From the NCBI GenBank assembly GCA_008360975.2, contig CM039182.1:48868491-48932490 (forward strand): a stretch of 64,000 nt of DNA. The letters are read 5' to 3'. The position numbers and the translations under genes were made by a program. This DNA comes from Lichenostomus cassidix (lineage: Eukaryota; Chordata; Aves; Passeriformes; Meliphagidae). Of this stretch, positions 48,507-60,389 are shown in pieces. How positions within the stretch are numbered: the first letter of the stretch is position 1; every line of letters begins with the position of its first letter. Under the pieces are notes generated by a model. The model had not been told where the DNA came from, ran no database searches, and saw nothing but the letters and a program-made list of their open reading frames with translations.

Positions 48507-51500
48507 GTGAGGCTGCTCGGCGGGTCTCGGTACGGGAACACCATGATTCATCATGGTAGGGAGGTACAGAGCCCCGGGTTACTTTTTAATGAGGTGAGAA
48601 GAGAAATAAAACTACATTTGTGCCAGTTTTAGCCGTCCCTCCACTAAGGGGAATTCCGAATTTTTGGACGGGTGGTTAATGTTTTATTGTTTCTATTCCC
48701 GTGTCCTCAAAGAAGCAGTAATAGGGGTTTTGGTTTTGCCTTTATCGTTGCCTAAATGGTGTTTTGGTTTGAGTTTGGGGTTTTTCTGAAGGCATAGTGT
48801 TAAACTCCCCCCCACGCAACTATAATACACACTCGGGTTGTGTTTCTTACTCAGAAACAAGATAGGTGATGATTATTTCTTTTATTTTTTTTCTCGCTAC
48901 CACTCCCATTCCATGGTCTGTGTACTTGGGTGTAATGTTTCACGGGATTGCCATCGTTTTCTGCAGGCCGTAAAGAGCGCTGCTTCACCGGATTTGTATT
49001 ACGCTGTGTGTATTTCAGACAATTTATTGAATAATTGGCTTCTTGGGGTTCCCACTGTAAGTTTAAAGTTGTTTGTGTCGTCTTCAGGTGACTTCCGTGC
49101 ACCTGGGAAGTTACCCGGTGTGCTTTAGCGGCCCGATGATGACTCACGTTTGGCTCTTCTCGGTGTGCGTGTGTCTTTTAGACGGAGCCACGGCAAAAGA
49201 GCCATCGCTCCCTCGCCGTGTAGTACTCGCGAGTTGTTCTGACGTCGCTCAGCCGATAAGGCCATTGACAGCGCGGTTTTAGTGCCAAGGACAATCGTGT
49301 TCGTATTGGCGACTTTTTTTTTTTTAAATTTATTTTAATAAATTTTTCCCCCGCCCAGCGGTGAGTGCGCGGCGCGGCCGGGGCAGTGTGCGCCGCGGCC
49401 GCCGGGGGGCGCTGGCGGGCCGCGCTGGGTGCCCGAGGCTCTCTGCCGGGCCAGCTCCGCCCTGCGCTCGTAACCTGAGCGACTCGCACTTTGCACCTTC
49501 AAACTCGCTGCGCTGAGCTTGTTCTCGCTCTTTTTCTATTTTCTTAGACACAGCAGGAGGGCGCAGAGTAACCTCTCATGGCAGTATGTTCCTGAAATGG
49601 ATTTTTTTTTTCCTCTTCCATTGACTTTATTTCGCCCGCGTTTGCACGTAGCAACTTCTGAGTTTGAGGTCTGGAAATAATAAAGGCTTAACTCGATTTG
49701 CGCATTGATTTATTTATTTTGGAAGCATGTTTGTAAGTAAAGGTCAGGTTAGCTTGAGGAAATACGGTGTGCTGGATAAATAGAATTTATTTGCCTTTAA
49801 ATTCATCATTTGAGGGCAGCTTTTGGGGATAAAATTGTTTACTGTGAGACGTAGACAGGTCTTTAAAAATACTGTTTTGCATGAAGAGGGCTAGCTACTT
49901 ATTTAACGGGGCAATTCTTGCACTTGTAAATTAACAGAATTTGGCATTAAGACTGGAAATTCAGTTTTCAAGATGTATTTTTCGTAGTGCAAGACGTTTT
50001 GTTTGCTGTTGGTGCAAGCTGACAGAGCTCCTTAGCTGTTTGGACTGTAGGATGAATGAGAACTGTGCAGTGCTCCACAAGCATCAGTCACAGAAGGGAG
50101 ATCCCCTACCAACTTCCCTGCTATAGCAGATTCACCTGGAGCAGGCTGCAGAGAAATACAGCTGGGTGGGTTTTGAGTTTCTGCAGAGGAGACTCCACAA
50201 CCTCGCTGGGCATCCTGTTCCAGTCCTCTGTCACCGTCAAAGTAAAGGAAATTTTTCCCTCATATTCAGATGGAACTTTTGTATTTCAGTTTGTGCCTGT
50301 TGCCCCTTGTTACATTGCTGGGTAGCACTGAAAAGAGTCATGTCAAATGAGAGTATTACAGATTCTAAGAATTTTAAAGATAGCTTGCAGAAGCGTGAAA
50401 GTATTTTTGTTACGTCTTCCCTATATCTGCTTACTGGTGGCTGTTTATACATACAGCATTGTGTTTTAAAGCATGTCATGTACGTTAGATTGTAGTGTTA
50501 ATGATGGGTTTGATCCCTGTAGGGGCCATCACTTAGAATTGGACTTGATGATCTTTGTGGGTCCCTTCCAGCATGGAAGATTCTGTGATTATATTAATGG
50601 CAGCAGCACAAGGTCTTGGCTCTTTTTCTCATGATCACTTCCAGTGTTCCTGGCTGTGGTGGTGACTGCCAGCATGTGCTGTTTCAAATGAAAGTTAATG
50701 TTCTAGAAAAGTGGTTTGTGTCTTAGTTGAATATTTTGTCTCATGCAAGCATAGATGTTACACATTTAAATTACATCCTATTTTATTATTAAACTCAGGC
50801 CCTGAACAACAGAATAGTGAGTGCCACAGGCTTATGTGTCGTCTCAAAAAAAAAAAACCCTAGGGATTTTTGATTGCTGTATTATTTTATGTATTGTTGC
50901 TCACTCTTTACTGAGGAATGGATATAAACAGCACACAGGCAATTCTGCCTTTTGTATCTTGCTAAAAGTCTCGCAGGTCTCTAGAGTTCCAAAGTAATGA
51001 ATCCCTCCCAGCTGACATGACTGGTGATGTCATGAACAGTGATAAGAGCGGGAGACTGGCGTACTTACCAGAACTGCTGAGCTAGATGAATTGGAGATAC
51101 AAGTGGGCAATGCTGGAGGAAGTTTTGAGGGGGAGCATTACTTCTGCTGTTGGTGAGGGGTATGGATAATAAGGGGATAACTAATGTGACTTGTCCTGAA
51201 TGTGCCATATCTTTCATTTTGTCTGAAAGCTCAGTTCGTGCATGCAGTGCAGTCTGCTGACCATACTGAAAGAGGAGATGCATGATCTGTTAGCTCTGTT
51301 CTCAGCTCTTATGCTGTGCCTGTGAAAACTTTCTACAATATGCCCCCCTAGAAAGTTTCTGGCTCACATAACCAGAAGGGCAAGGATCTGGAGATAGTAG
51401 GAGGGTTGACCTAGCAGGCTTGATAATGAGTGGGAGAAAAAGAGAATAAGCCTTCAGTAAACAAGTTGGACTCGGTGATCTTAAAGGTCTTTTCCTAAAC

Positions 51501-54500
51501 GATTTTATGATTTTAAATGTGGGCTAGTTATCAGTAAGGTTGAATTAACTCATCTCAAAAAGGTTTTGGCCACATGAAATAGTGCTCTTGCTCTTCTGAA
51601 GTTTGCAAGTCTTTATAGTTATTTAATAAAGAACTTGGCAATTCCAAACTGAGAGAGCAGATAGGAAAACTTTTGAGTTCATCTAGCTCATTGAAGTGGA
51701 AAACACAATTACTAGTTTGAGTTATTGGCAAATCAGAAAGGTGGGATTAAGAATGTGTTGACTCATCTGCAGGCGGTTCAGAGTAGTGAAAATTGGTTGC
51801 AGAACATGGGGAATGACCTAGAGACAGACGAGTCAGTGTTCTATTATGAGTATTTCAGTTACCATGTCTATATGGTCAGTGATAAATCAGCTTCCAAACA
51901 CTCTTGAATGCTATGCAATGTCAAGCAATACATAGAAGATGTGCATAATTTTAGCTTTTGTTTTGTATCTCGCTAGAATGAAAGAATTCTTCACTGAACT
52001 GAAAATAATTTGCCTGGTGGTCTGGCTTATTTTGTACTGGTTTGGTCTGACCTCTCTCCTTCTACAGTGCAGAGATTTGGTTTCTTGGGTGTATGTTGAT
52101 CCCCATGTCCCCTTCCTCAACTGTTCTCCCAAGTCTGTGAGGAATATGAGTAGGTAAGTTGAATGCAAAGTATTAAGAGTTGAGTGATGGTGTTATTCCA
52201 CTGATATCTGTTCTCAAACTGAAATATTTAGCAATCCCAGAAAATGGGAACAATGCTGTTGTTTGTGTTCAGACTCTCAGGTGAACTTCAAACAGTAAAT
52301 TGATTTCCCATTCTGAGGATAGCACTACTGATAGATATTTGCTGGTGGGTTAGCCTGCATCTTCCTCTGTATATGCATGAGTGTTGTTTTACACATCTCT
52401 TAGGTCACTCTCATACTCTATAGTCACTTGAAATAATTACAAGATTATCTAGCTGTGCAGTCTGGTGACTCAAACTGTTCTGTGTCTGACTCGAGTAATC
52501 TGGAAATCTGCTTTGAGCTTCTGCTGAAGAGATGTGGGATGGGGAAATACTGCTTTTCATGTAGAGCTTTGCAAATCTGCTCTTGACTGCTGACATACTG
52601 TGGAGTCTTTAAGAACACCGAAACTGAACAGTTACCCTCATAAAAATTGGTTTTTGAGCAATAAAGCCACCTTTCGGCTCTTTGAGCAAGTCACACCTGA
52701 TCAGAAGTAACAAAGACATGTAACTAAAATGGTGGTAGTTTCTCAAGGTAGTTTTATATGAGAAGAATAATCAGGAATGTTTGTGACTACGAGTCACCTT
52801 TGGATTTCTTACCTTTGTGGTCAGTATCTTAGCTTGTTTTATTCCTCAGCTGCAGTAGAAAAGTGTGGCTAGCACAGGTCTCTCTCGTGAGAACATTTTG
52901 CTGTGTTTTATAAACAGAGATAAAGTTTGGATGTTTTTGCAAACAAGGTCTTGAGGTTTGGGCAGTTCAGGCCTGGCCAATTAGGCCTAGGGGGAGGTTT
53001 TTGACTGACCAATCTGGGTGACCTGTGAAAAGTCTATATATGTGGAAATCAAAATAATAAAGCGCTCTCTTTTCTTGCCTGAGAACCTGGGTTTCTACTT
53101 CTCTGCTAGCGGCTCAACAGCGACAGAAAAGTAATTAATAATCACTGGTTTTATGCCAGAACAGCAGATTGCTTGCCATGGGAAGAATAAAATCTGATTT
53201 CACTCTATCTCTTACTGATAGTGTGGATAATCTGTTTCTTATAGACAAATCCTTGGAATTATCTTTTATTCTATGTTTCTTGAAGAGTGAGATTTTTTCA
53301 GAGCTTTTGTTTGTTTCAACACCAAATACCAAAAGATACTAAAATACCAGTAATGTTGCTGTTGCATTTTTCTATTTCCTTAGTTTTGCAAGTATTTTTC
53401 TGTTTGTCTTTAGTTTGACAAAAGGCCAGCAGGAGGAGCTTTCAATTTCCAGACTGGAAGGGAAGGTTTGAAACGTAATTTTGCAAATAGGTAAAGGCAA
53501 GTGGTTAGGATGCTTGTCTGAAATACTTGCAGAGATAGCAGCAGTTAACACTTGGTTGACTGCACGTGTGTGTGCAAGGTGGAAGCTAGAATTTGAAATG
53601 AGTTGAACAAAAGGGAGATTCTGAGATCTGAAAAAAGAGTTCAGAGATAAAAAATGTGAGGTTGCACATTTCTTTACAAATAACTGAATGTACAAATGCA
53701 GGATGTGGGGCATGTGATTAAGTAGCAGACCTTAGGAAGAACGTGTGTGAGTTGTTTTGGATCTGAAGTTGAACAGAAGCCAGCATATGCTACACAAAAG
53801 GCAAATGCCATGGTGAGTTGTAAGACTGTTAATGTGCAGGACAGAGAAAGGGACTAAAGGAGGACCCAGCTAAACCTTTATTTTTCAGTTACTGTGTAGA
53901 TCCCGGTATTTCCTTAGTCTTTGTTAGCAAACAGTGGTAATTTAAATGTCTTTGTTGAAGGAGAAATGTTTGACTTTGAGCTCTTTGCTGAATTTCATTC
54001 TTTAAGTTTTGTTTGATCTTGTCTGTGTAGCAGCTACTTTATTTTTTCTGTGTAATGAGAATGTGGTTTGACCTGTCCATGTATGAATCCACTTTTAGTT
54101 TTCAAGCTCAATGATTTGATTCCTTCTTGAGTAATAATTGCTATTTTTTTCATGTATTATTTATATTCTATTCATGATATGTTAAGTCAACTATTGAAAA
54201 TTAGCCAAATAATCAAGCAGATCTCCAGAAGGCAAGGGACACTTGCAAGAAGTTTTAATTATTTTAAGCTCATTTAAAACTAATTTTGTCTGGTCTTTAA
54301 TTTGGAATGGGGAATATATAGTCTCAAAGTCTCAGGTGTCTCCTCCAGAGGTGGAATTGACTTAGTTGTTTTGCAGCTTCAGTTTGTGTTAGCCAGCCTA
54401 GCTATACTCCCTGTTGAAACCGCAGCTCTGCTGCTCATGTGGCCAGGTGTTCTGTTCTCACTGTCATTCTTCAGGAAATTAACTTTTTGAAGATGCTGAA

Positions 54501-57500
54501 TTAATTTTCCAGCGTTTCAGTAAGCTGATCTGAATCATGTTACAGGAGATTTAGGTGCATCAGATCAAATATGTCTGCAGGTCGAGAGGGATAAGGGGAC
54601 CATCACTTCTAGGCTACAGTTTGATTGAGTTGGGTGTGGGTAGAGAGCCTTTCCAAGCACTGTGCAGTGTGTGAGAAAAGAGGTGCATCCTTCAGAGCAG
54701 AATTTGCAGCAGTCAGCGTGTGTGAGCCGTGCGATTTTAGCGGCGCTGCTGATTCAAGCAGTTTCTCTCCCTGGCTGAGGAATGGTGCTGGTGCGTCATG
54801 CCTGCATTGCTCTGATGGGAGTGCTTGGGAGGCTGCACAGCCAGCAGGCTCAGGGAGAAGATGTGACTAAGATGCCTTCTCTTATTCATTTGTTGGACTG
54901 GTTTCCTAAAGGCTGCCGTTCAGCTGCATGAGTGCTTCTCGTCCCACACAGAGGAGCTGGTGCAGAGGTGGGAGTAAGTAGCAGAGAATGGGGATCACTG
55001 TATGTTTGATACAGTTTAAATAAGAGGAAATGGGAAAGGAAATAAGAGACCTTGGGCACAAAAAGAATTAAATTCTTTTGGAAGAACTGAGTCCTAAAAT
55101 AAAGTGTTTCTTTGTTTTGCGCCATCAATGTGCTTTTGACTGCAATTTTCTTTGGGGGAAAAAAGTTGGTGATTTTTAAATTAATTATTTATTCGAAAGA
55201 GAAATACCGTACATCTCATTGTCTTCCCACTGAGCCCTGCTTCAAAGAGGCTCTGTCTTGAAACTTTTCCCACTGCAGCACATAAAGTTTTAGCCAGACA
55301 ATCTCAAAAAGAAAATGGTTCACAATGTCAGGTATTGCTGCATCATATATTTTTGGGTTTTGTTCACTGTCCTTGGAACAAGATCGATGAAAAATTTATG
55401 ACAGTAGATAAGGGAAGAATGTTTCATGTACATGTGAAGCAAACTGGAGATGTTCCTGTAATGGATCAAACTGAAGGCAGTGCACAAAAATTAGAGTACT
55501 GTGTTGTCCACAGAATACAGAACAGTTTGGAGATCATGCTTGCAGTCTGAATTCAGTTTGATGATCATGAGAGATTTTGAAATAACAAAGGTTGTAAACA
55601 TTTTCTTCCAGTGACCATTTTGAGTGTTACATTGATGTGCTCTTCAGAATTGCCTAAGTGTTTCTTAATTCATGCAGGCTGACATGATCAGAAGGTAAAG
55701 TTCCCAACTTGAGGAAAAGACATTAAAACATATTTTCTTTTTTTAAAATTTTTTTAATGAGCTCTAATTTTTTTATGAGAGCACTATGCTTGCTTGTTTT
55801 GGCTGCAGTGCAGGAGCAGTCAACATAATGGGGACCTCCCAGAATTGTGCCTGTTGAGAGGTCCCCTGAAGAAACCAAGCCTTTTCAGTGCAGAAATACA
55901 CTTGTCACTCTAGATAAATATGGGTGATTCATTCAGCAATCATCTGGTAGTGTGGTTACTTGCTCTGTGATGCTGAAATGTTCTGTGGTTGGCCATCACA
56001 GGAAAATTATATGAAGGGAAGGTTGTCAGAAATTTGATGGTCTATACCCCTTTTTAGGCAGTGAGGGTTGCATTTGATGGGTAATTTTAACTGCAAAAAT
56101 TGGATACTTGGGAGAATCTTACCTTGTGGTGCGAAGTAGAGTTGCAAAACATCATTTTGAAGGCCATAACCTTACATTTTCACGTAGAGGGGGCTTTGCA
56201 TTTGCTAATGAACTTGGACTGTTGAGCTTGACAGCTCTTTTAGATACTAGCAACTCTGTCTCTTTGCAATGTGATGTGATAAATGGTAGAAAAACTCCAC
56301 ACTATTGGAATTGGAACTGTTTTATTAGTGCCCTTGAAAATGAAACAAGCAAGAGAATGGAAATAATACTTTCTTGTCAGCTGAAATATCTAAAGTATAG
56401 ATGATGTGTGTTAGCTTCAGCAGCTGGGACTGCAGTTTTGGCTTCTGTCAGCAGAGGCAGCTGCCCAACTGCTGCTGAGTTACAGGGGGAATGGAGTCTG
56501 AAGGTGACATGGCTGGAACTCAAGAACAACAGGAGTTGAAGAAATTGCCCAGAAAAGCAGAGGCTTCCCTCTGCCCATGTGGGCACAGCTTTGTGTCTCT
56601 GCAAGCTTTTGAGTTACAGAAGGGCATGGACTATGGGTAGATCTCAGCAAAGTGGTCGAAGTGTATAGAACTGGAATGGGAAACAGTAAAGGGAGCAAAA
56701 AATATGGAATTGGGGGGCAGAAGTGTGTCCAGAAAGGTAACTACAGAGAACTAAAAATACAAAACTTAAAGAAGCGAAGTACAAGAAACTGCATGTATAT
56801 GTATATTTTTGCTTCATGTTGAGCTGATTTCAAGGTTCTTGAGATTATGAGAATTGAGAAAGTTTACTTTTGGTCTTGGCTGACAATACTTAAGAAAAAA
56901 GTCTCATGAAGTTTTTGCATATATCTTGTTCCAGCACTGCAGTGCCAGAACAATGCTTGCTCTTGCAGGGCGTAGTTGTTTGGCATGCTGTATTCTGTTT
57001 GTCAGTAATTGTTAGTGATACCACAGCTGTCCCCATGGTGACAGGAAGTCCAATGCCTTAACTTCATTCTTTGGAATTCCAGATAGTGACCTCCATAATT
57101 CCTGCATTAGATTCTCATGATTAGTTCACAGGTCATGATCTACAGAATTTGAATTTCCATGTACAGTTCAGAGATCCTATGACCAAATCCAAGGACATTT
57201 GTATTAAGGTCATTTGGCAACTTAGACAAGTAAAAATGTTTTCCTGGTAGTGTCCTTCATCTAGCTGTGCCCTACAGGGATGGAAAATTGCAGAATAACA
57301 GTGAAAATAATAGTTAGCATGCACGGTCATCCGGGTATGGTTTGAAGAACAGTATTTCTTTTCCTAGGAAAAGCGTAAGTGCCTGGAAGTTGTCCACAGA
57401 AGATCAGGGGCAATGCTGGAAAGTGTGTGCAGAAGGAGATCTGAAAAAGGAACAAGCTGCAAAGCAAGAATAGGCTCAATTACTAATCACTGGTTCAATT

Positions 57501-60389
57501 CATAATCATATTTTTGTTGGAACATCTTGGTCTCACCAAAGAGTCTGGTGTTTTCTTATCCAGGACAGATAAAATATTTGTCAGTTGGTTTGGCAACTTT
57601 GTTCTGGTCTGAGAAGTCAAGGATGGTCTTAATACTGGCTTCTTAAAGAAGAGGAACTAACCAACTCCAGTTCAAATGAGCCTAAATTTCTTTTCCCCTA
57701 TGAACTTTAAAAGCACTGTTTAAATGCTTCAAACAATGGTGAGCTGATGAATCAGTTTCAACATACAAAGGCTCTTTCTGGACAGCAAGCAAAGGGCTTA
57801 ATGAATGCAGAGTAAGAAACAAATGCATTGATTTTAATCCCAGAAGGCATTCATCCCTCATTGGAGCTGTTGGGGAAAGAGCAGTGACGTTGGTGAAAGG
57901 TTTTTCTATTGATAGTGGAGGGCCTGTGTTGTTAAATGGTCTCATACAGTGTCTCAGAGCTTGGAACCTCTTTGTTGCAGATCAGTTCTGCCTCAATTTA
58001 GGATTTTTTTTTTTTTGCTGTTTATGTGACCCCATATAAATTAAGGACTCCTTCCAAAGGGCCTGTTTGAATACTGTGCAGATGATACCTACTGGGAAAT
58101 GGCTGAAGCTTCAGGCATTGTGTATCAGAACAGAGAAATATTAAAACAGATTTACAAAACCAGTAGGTGGTAGTTCACTTGCTATCCTCTGTAAGTGTGT
58201 GGTTCAGCTGGCTTGTTTTGTAGTGTGGAATGAAAGCAAATTTTGTTACTGGAGCAGTTGCTTCAGCTTGTGGTCACACGGTCTAGCTTTGCAGTTACTG
58301 TGACTTTTCATACCAGTTGCCTTTTCAAAGTTGCAGGCCATAGAGGACTTTGTATGAGGTAAAGCTCTTGCATGTATGCTTGACTGTCTTTAAGTTTCTG
58401 AGTTGCTGTTCTTCATAATGGAAGAAGTCTTCAAGACGGGTTTTGCAAAGTTAATCAAATTTGCGGAGAAGAGAGAAACTTCGTAAAAAGTACCTTTATG
58501 GAAGGAAAGGCTCCTGTTTTTGCAAAACACTTGCATGGAAGGGTGTCTTCAAAGTTGTCAGGTGGGGCTTGTAGTCAGGAAACAGAATCATAGGAAAACA
58601 ATGTGTCTAGAATGAATTTATTGCTTTCAGGCATTGGTTTTTAGATGGAGCTTTTGGCTATGGTTTCATGTTGCTTGATAATCTGGAAAATAACATTAAA
58701 GGAAAAAGCTTGTGAAAAGCCTTGACATTACCATAAAAGATAATTTATATGTATTTTTTCCTAAGTAAATTGCTAGTTGTAGCATTCTTTTTTCATAATC
58801 TGTACATAGAGTTACTTGATGGCAGTATATTAATTTAAGCCAGTGATGCCATCCACTTATATATGCTTTTCTGTATTTTAGTATGTAATAAAACATTTAG
58901 TATGTTTTAGTATGTAATGTATCCAGGTAAGTTGTACTAACTGGGAACTGAGTTTAATACCTCCTTTTTAAGAGAGGAGCAGCTGTGCTAATACCAAATT
59001 TATTGAAATTACCTGAATTGTGTAGTTGCTTCACATCATAGGTTCTGCAGGCTCCTGATTAGTCTACTTTCCTATGGAAACAAGGCTCATGTGATACTGT
59101 GTGCATGGGCCGTGTGTATGCACGTGCACATCCAGTCAAAATTTTTTTGGCCTGCTGCCTAGTGTGGACAATTGTGACAGATGGGGATCTTACGGAAACA
59201 GAGGGGTCCAAAAAATATGGTTCCAAATTTTATGAAAATAAACAGGTAATAAAGGAGAGGAATTCTAGCCATGAGTTCATGGGGAAAAATTTGCAGTGCA
59301 TATCCTACTAGAAAATAAAGAGGAAGAAAACTGTAAGGAATGCCCAAGCTTGAGGAGGTTCTTCCTTTGACAAACGGTTGTTCCATTTGCACCTTCATGG
59401 ACAGAAAATTGAGGTAGCTACAAGTTGTGAAAAGGCAGGTTCTCGTGTTCCTTATGAACTATTACAGGAAATACGGAATGAAATCTTGGAACAATATGTA
59501 GTAGTATATAGTATGTAGTAAAAGAAGTGTCCTGACTTCTTCAATTTAGTCTAACTGGTAGTTTCTGTTCATGTTTTTGTTTTTGTATTAGTGGATATTG
59601 TTGTCTCATCTAGCTTTTGTTCATGGACGGGAAAGTCCTCAAAATTCCAGTGGTATTTTGCATTTCATTTTTTTTCCCCTGTTTTGGTTTGGTTTTGTTT
59701 GGGGTATTTTTTGTTGTGGGTTGGGTTGGTTTTTGTTTTGGCTTAGTTTTTCTTGTTGTTTTTGTTTCATTTGAGGGGGTTCTTTATTATTTTTTTAATG
59801 AGCAAACAAAAAATTAGGCTTCCCTAGCTTAACAAGCAGGTGGGCAAATGGTGTAGTTCTGAACCACTAGGGAATGCGGAATTAGCTTCTCAGTTACTTA
59901 CTTTTGGGAGTTTGGAAAATGATGTAATGACCTTAGTGGATGAGCTAAGTGGCCAGATTGAAGTAAGCTTTTAGCATCTGGGAAACCTTTAAACTGTGTC
60001 TTTGTTTGGGTTTTGTATTTAAAAACATGAAAACATTGGATTTCTAATATTTATTTTCTCCTGTTTTGAGACAGGAACTAAAAAATCTGAACTGCTCTGG
60101 TATATGTAAATAAAGTCGAACCATTCTAAACATATTCTGATAACTTTGTCTTAAGAACTTTGAAGGAATTATTATCTCTTTAGCTGAAACTTTATCTTTA
60201 AGGTGGTTTTTTCAGCATGCTTGCTTTTATATGTCTGATTTATTTGAAACACATTCTAATAAATTCTTTAGTGATGTGGTTTATAATATCTAATGCTTTT
60301 GTTTTAACAGGTAGCACTACTGGGGTTAGATGTTCTAGGTGCCTTTGTCGACAGACTATCAGGACGCTTTAAACCCTATGTAGGAACTG
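48312..60389 (+). CDS. CLASP2: CLASP2, coding exons 1-2 (gene continues past the window)
   Basis: CLIP-associating protein 2, a microtubule plus-end tracking protein that promotes rescue and suppresses catastrophe. It works at kinetochores, the Golgi, the cell cortex and focal adhesions. Two exons are present, 48,312-48,506 and 60,311-60,389, giving residues 1-91 of the first TOG domain. The N-terminal MEPGGMDYFCEQVQQKDVG matches the CLASP2 alpha N-terminus, which in human, as I recall, has YFC and QVQQKDVG; CLASP1 differs here. Exon 2 carries ALLGLDVLGAFVDRL, a TOG helix. The start has a strong context (A at -3, G at +4); a second in-frame ATG lies five codons on. Shorter isoforms known in mammals start at downstream exons that are not in this window. 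Confidence 0.97.
49337..49545. promoter_or_regulatory. Second CpG-rich patch inside CLASP2 intron 1
   Basis: Dense CpG and GC content about 0.8-1 kb after exon 1, separated from the main island by AT-rich sequence. It starts with CAGCGGTGAGTGCG, which contains a strong splice-donor-like GGTGAGT. A CTCGCGAG-core palindrome lies nearby at 49,225-49,234. An alternative promoter or first exon is possible but unproven. Confidence 0.4.
50160..50345 (-). mobile_element. CR1 LINE fragment (antisense)
   Basis: It reads as reverse complement of CR1: GAGACTCCACAACCTCGCTG, TCTGTCACCGTCAAAGTAAA, TTTCAGTTTGTGCCTGTTGC, ending near CACTGAAAAGAGTCA. Confidence 0.9.
50505..50595 (+). mobile_element. CR1 LINE 3' end remnant
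   Basis: TTGGACTTGATGATCTTTGT then GGGTCCCTTCCAGCATGG and GATTCTGTGATT match a CR1 3' terminus. The orientation is opposite to the adjacent fragment. Confidence 0.85.
51463..51515 (+). mobile_element. Very short CR1 3' end remnant
   Basis: GTTGGACTCGGTGATCTTAA followed by GGTCTTTTCC and an ATTTTATGATTTT tail resembles the last 50 bp of CR1. Confidence 0.75.
52864..53125 (+). mobile_element. Solo LTR of an endogenous retrovirus, copy 4
   Basis: A 262-bp copy from TGTGGCTAGCACAGG to CTCAACAGCGACA with a perfect 6-bp duplication GAAAAG (52,858-52,863 and 53,126-53,131). TATATAT lies at 53,035-53,041 and AATAAA at 53,056-53,061. It is the most diverged copy. It lies in CLASP2 intron 1 in the sense orientation, so its poly(A) signal faces the transcript. 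Confidence 0.92.
59665..59795. repeat. G/T-rich low-complexity tract
   Basis: About 130 bp almost free of A and C on the plus strand, with irregular TTTTG, GGTTT and GTTTT blocks. Not a regular microsatellite. Confidence 0.8.
60311..60389 (+). CDS. CLASP2: CLASP2 coding exon 2 (residues 66-92)
   Basis: 79 nt following acceptor TTTTAACAG, encoding VALLGLDVLGAFVDRLSGRF and KPYVGT plus one base of the next codon. Donor GTAAGT, phase 1. It joins exon 1 in frame as NSSNFK-VALLG. Confidence 0.96.

Larger units (their letters stand above)
46930..48600 (+). promoter_or_regulatory. CLASP2: CLASP2 CpG-island promoter and 5' leader
   Basis: About 1.6 kb of very GC- and CpG-rich DNA ending just past coding exon 1, with GC boxes and no obvious TATA box. 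A palindromic NRF1 core GCGCATGCGC lies at 47,258-47,267 and a YY1-like GCCATCT nearby (about 47,239). A degenerate CCATCC repeat lies at 47,351-47,427. The transcription start is not determinable here. Confidence 0.8.
48507..60310 (+). other. CLASP2: CLASP2 intron 1
   Basis: An 11,804-bp intron. It holds a second CpG-rich patch at about 49,200-49,540, CR1 remnants at about 50.2-50.6 and 51.5 kb, a solo LTR at 52,864-53,125, and a G/T-only-like stretch at about 59,665-59,795. The rest is AT-rich with no recognised gene. Confidence 0.88.

Noticed and set aside
9965..53125. Interpretation of the four 262-bp repeats as DNA transposons (MITEs) or a segmental duplication
   Set aside because: Only a very short TGT...ACA inverted end is present, a TATA box and AATAAA sit in LTR order, and each copy has its own different 6-bp duplication.
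56108..56404. 98-codon open stretch in CLASP2 intron 1
   Set aside because: No ATG start, no splice-site context and no recognisable family.
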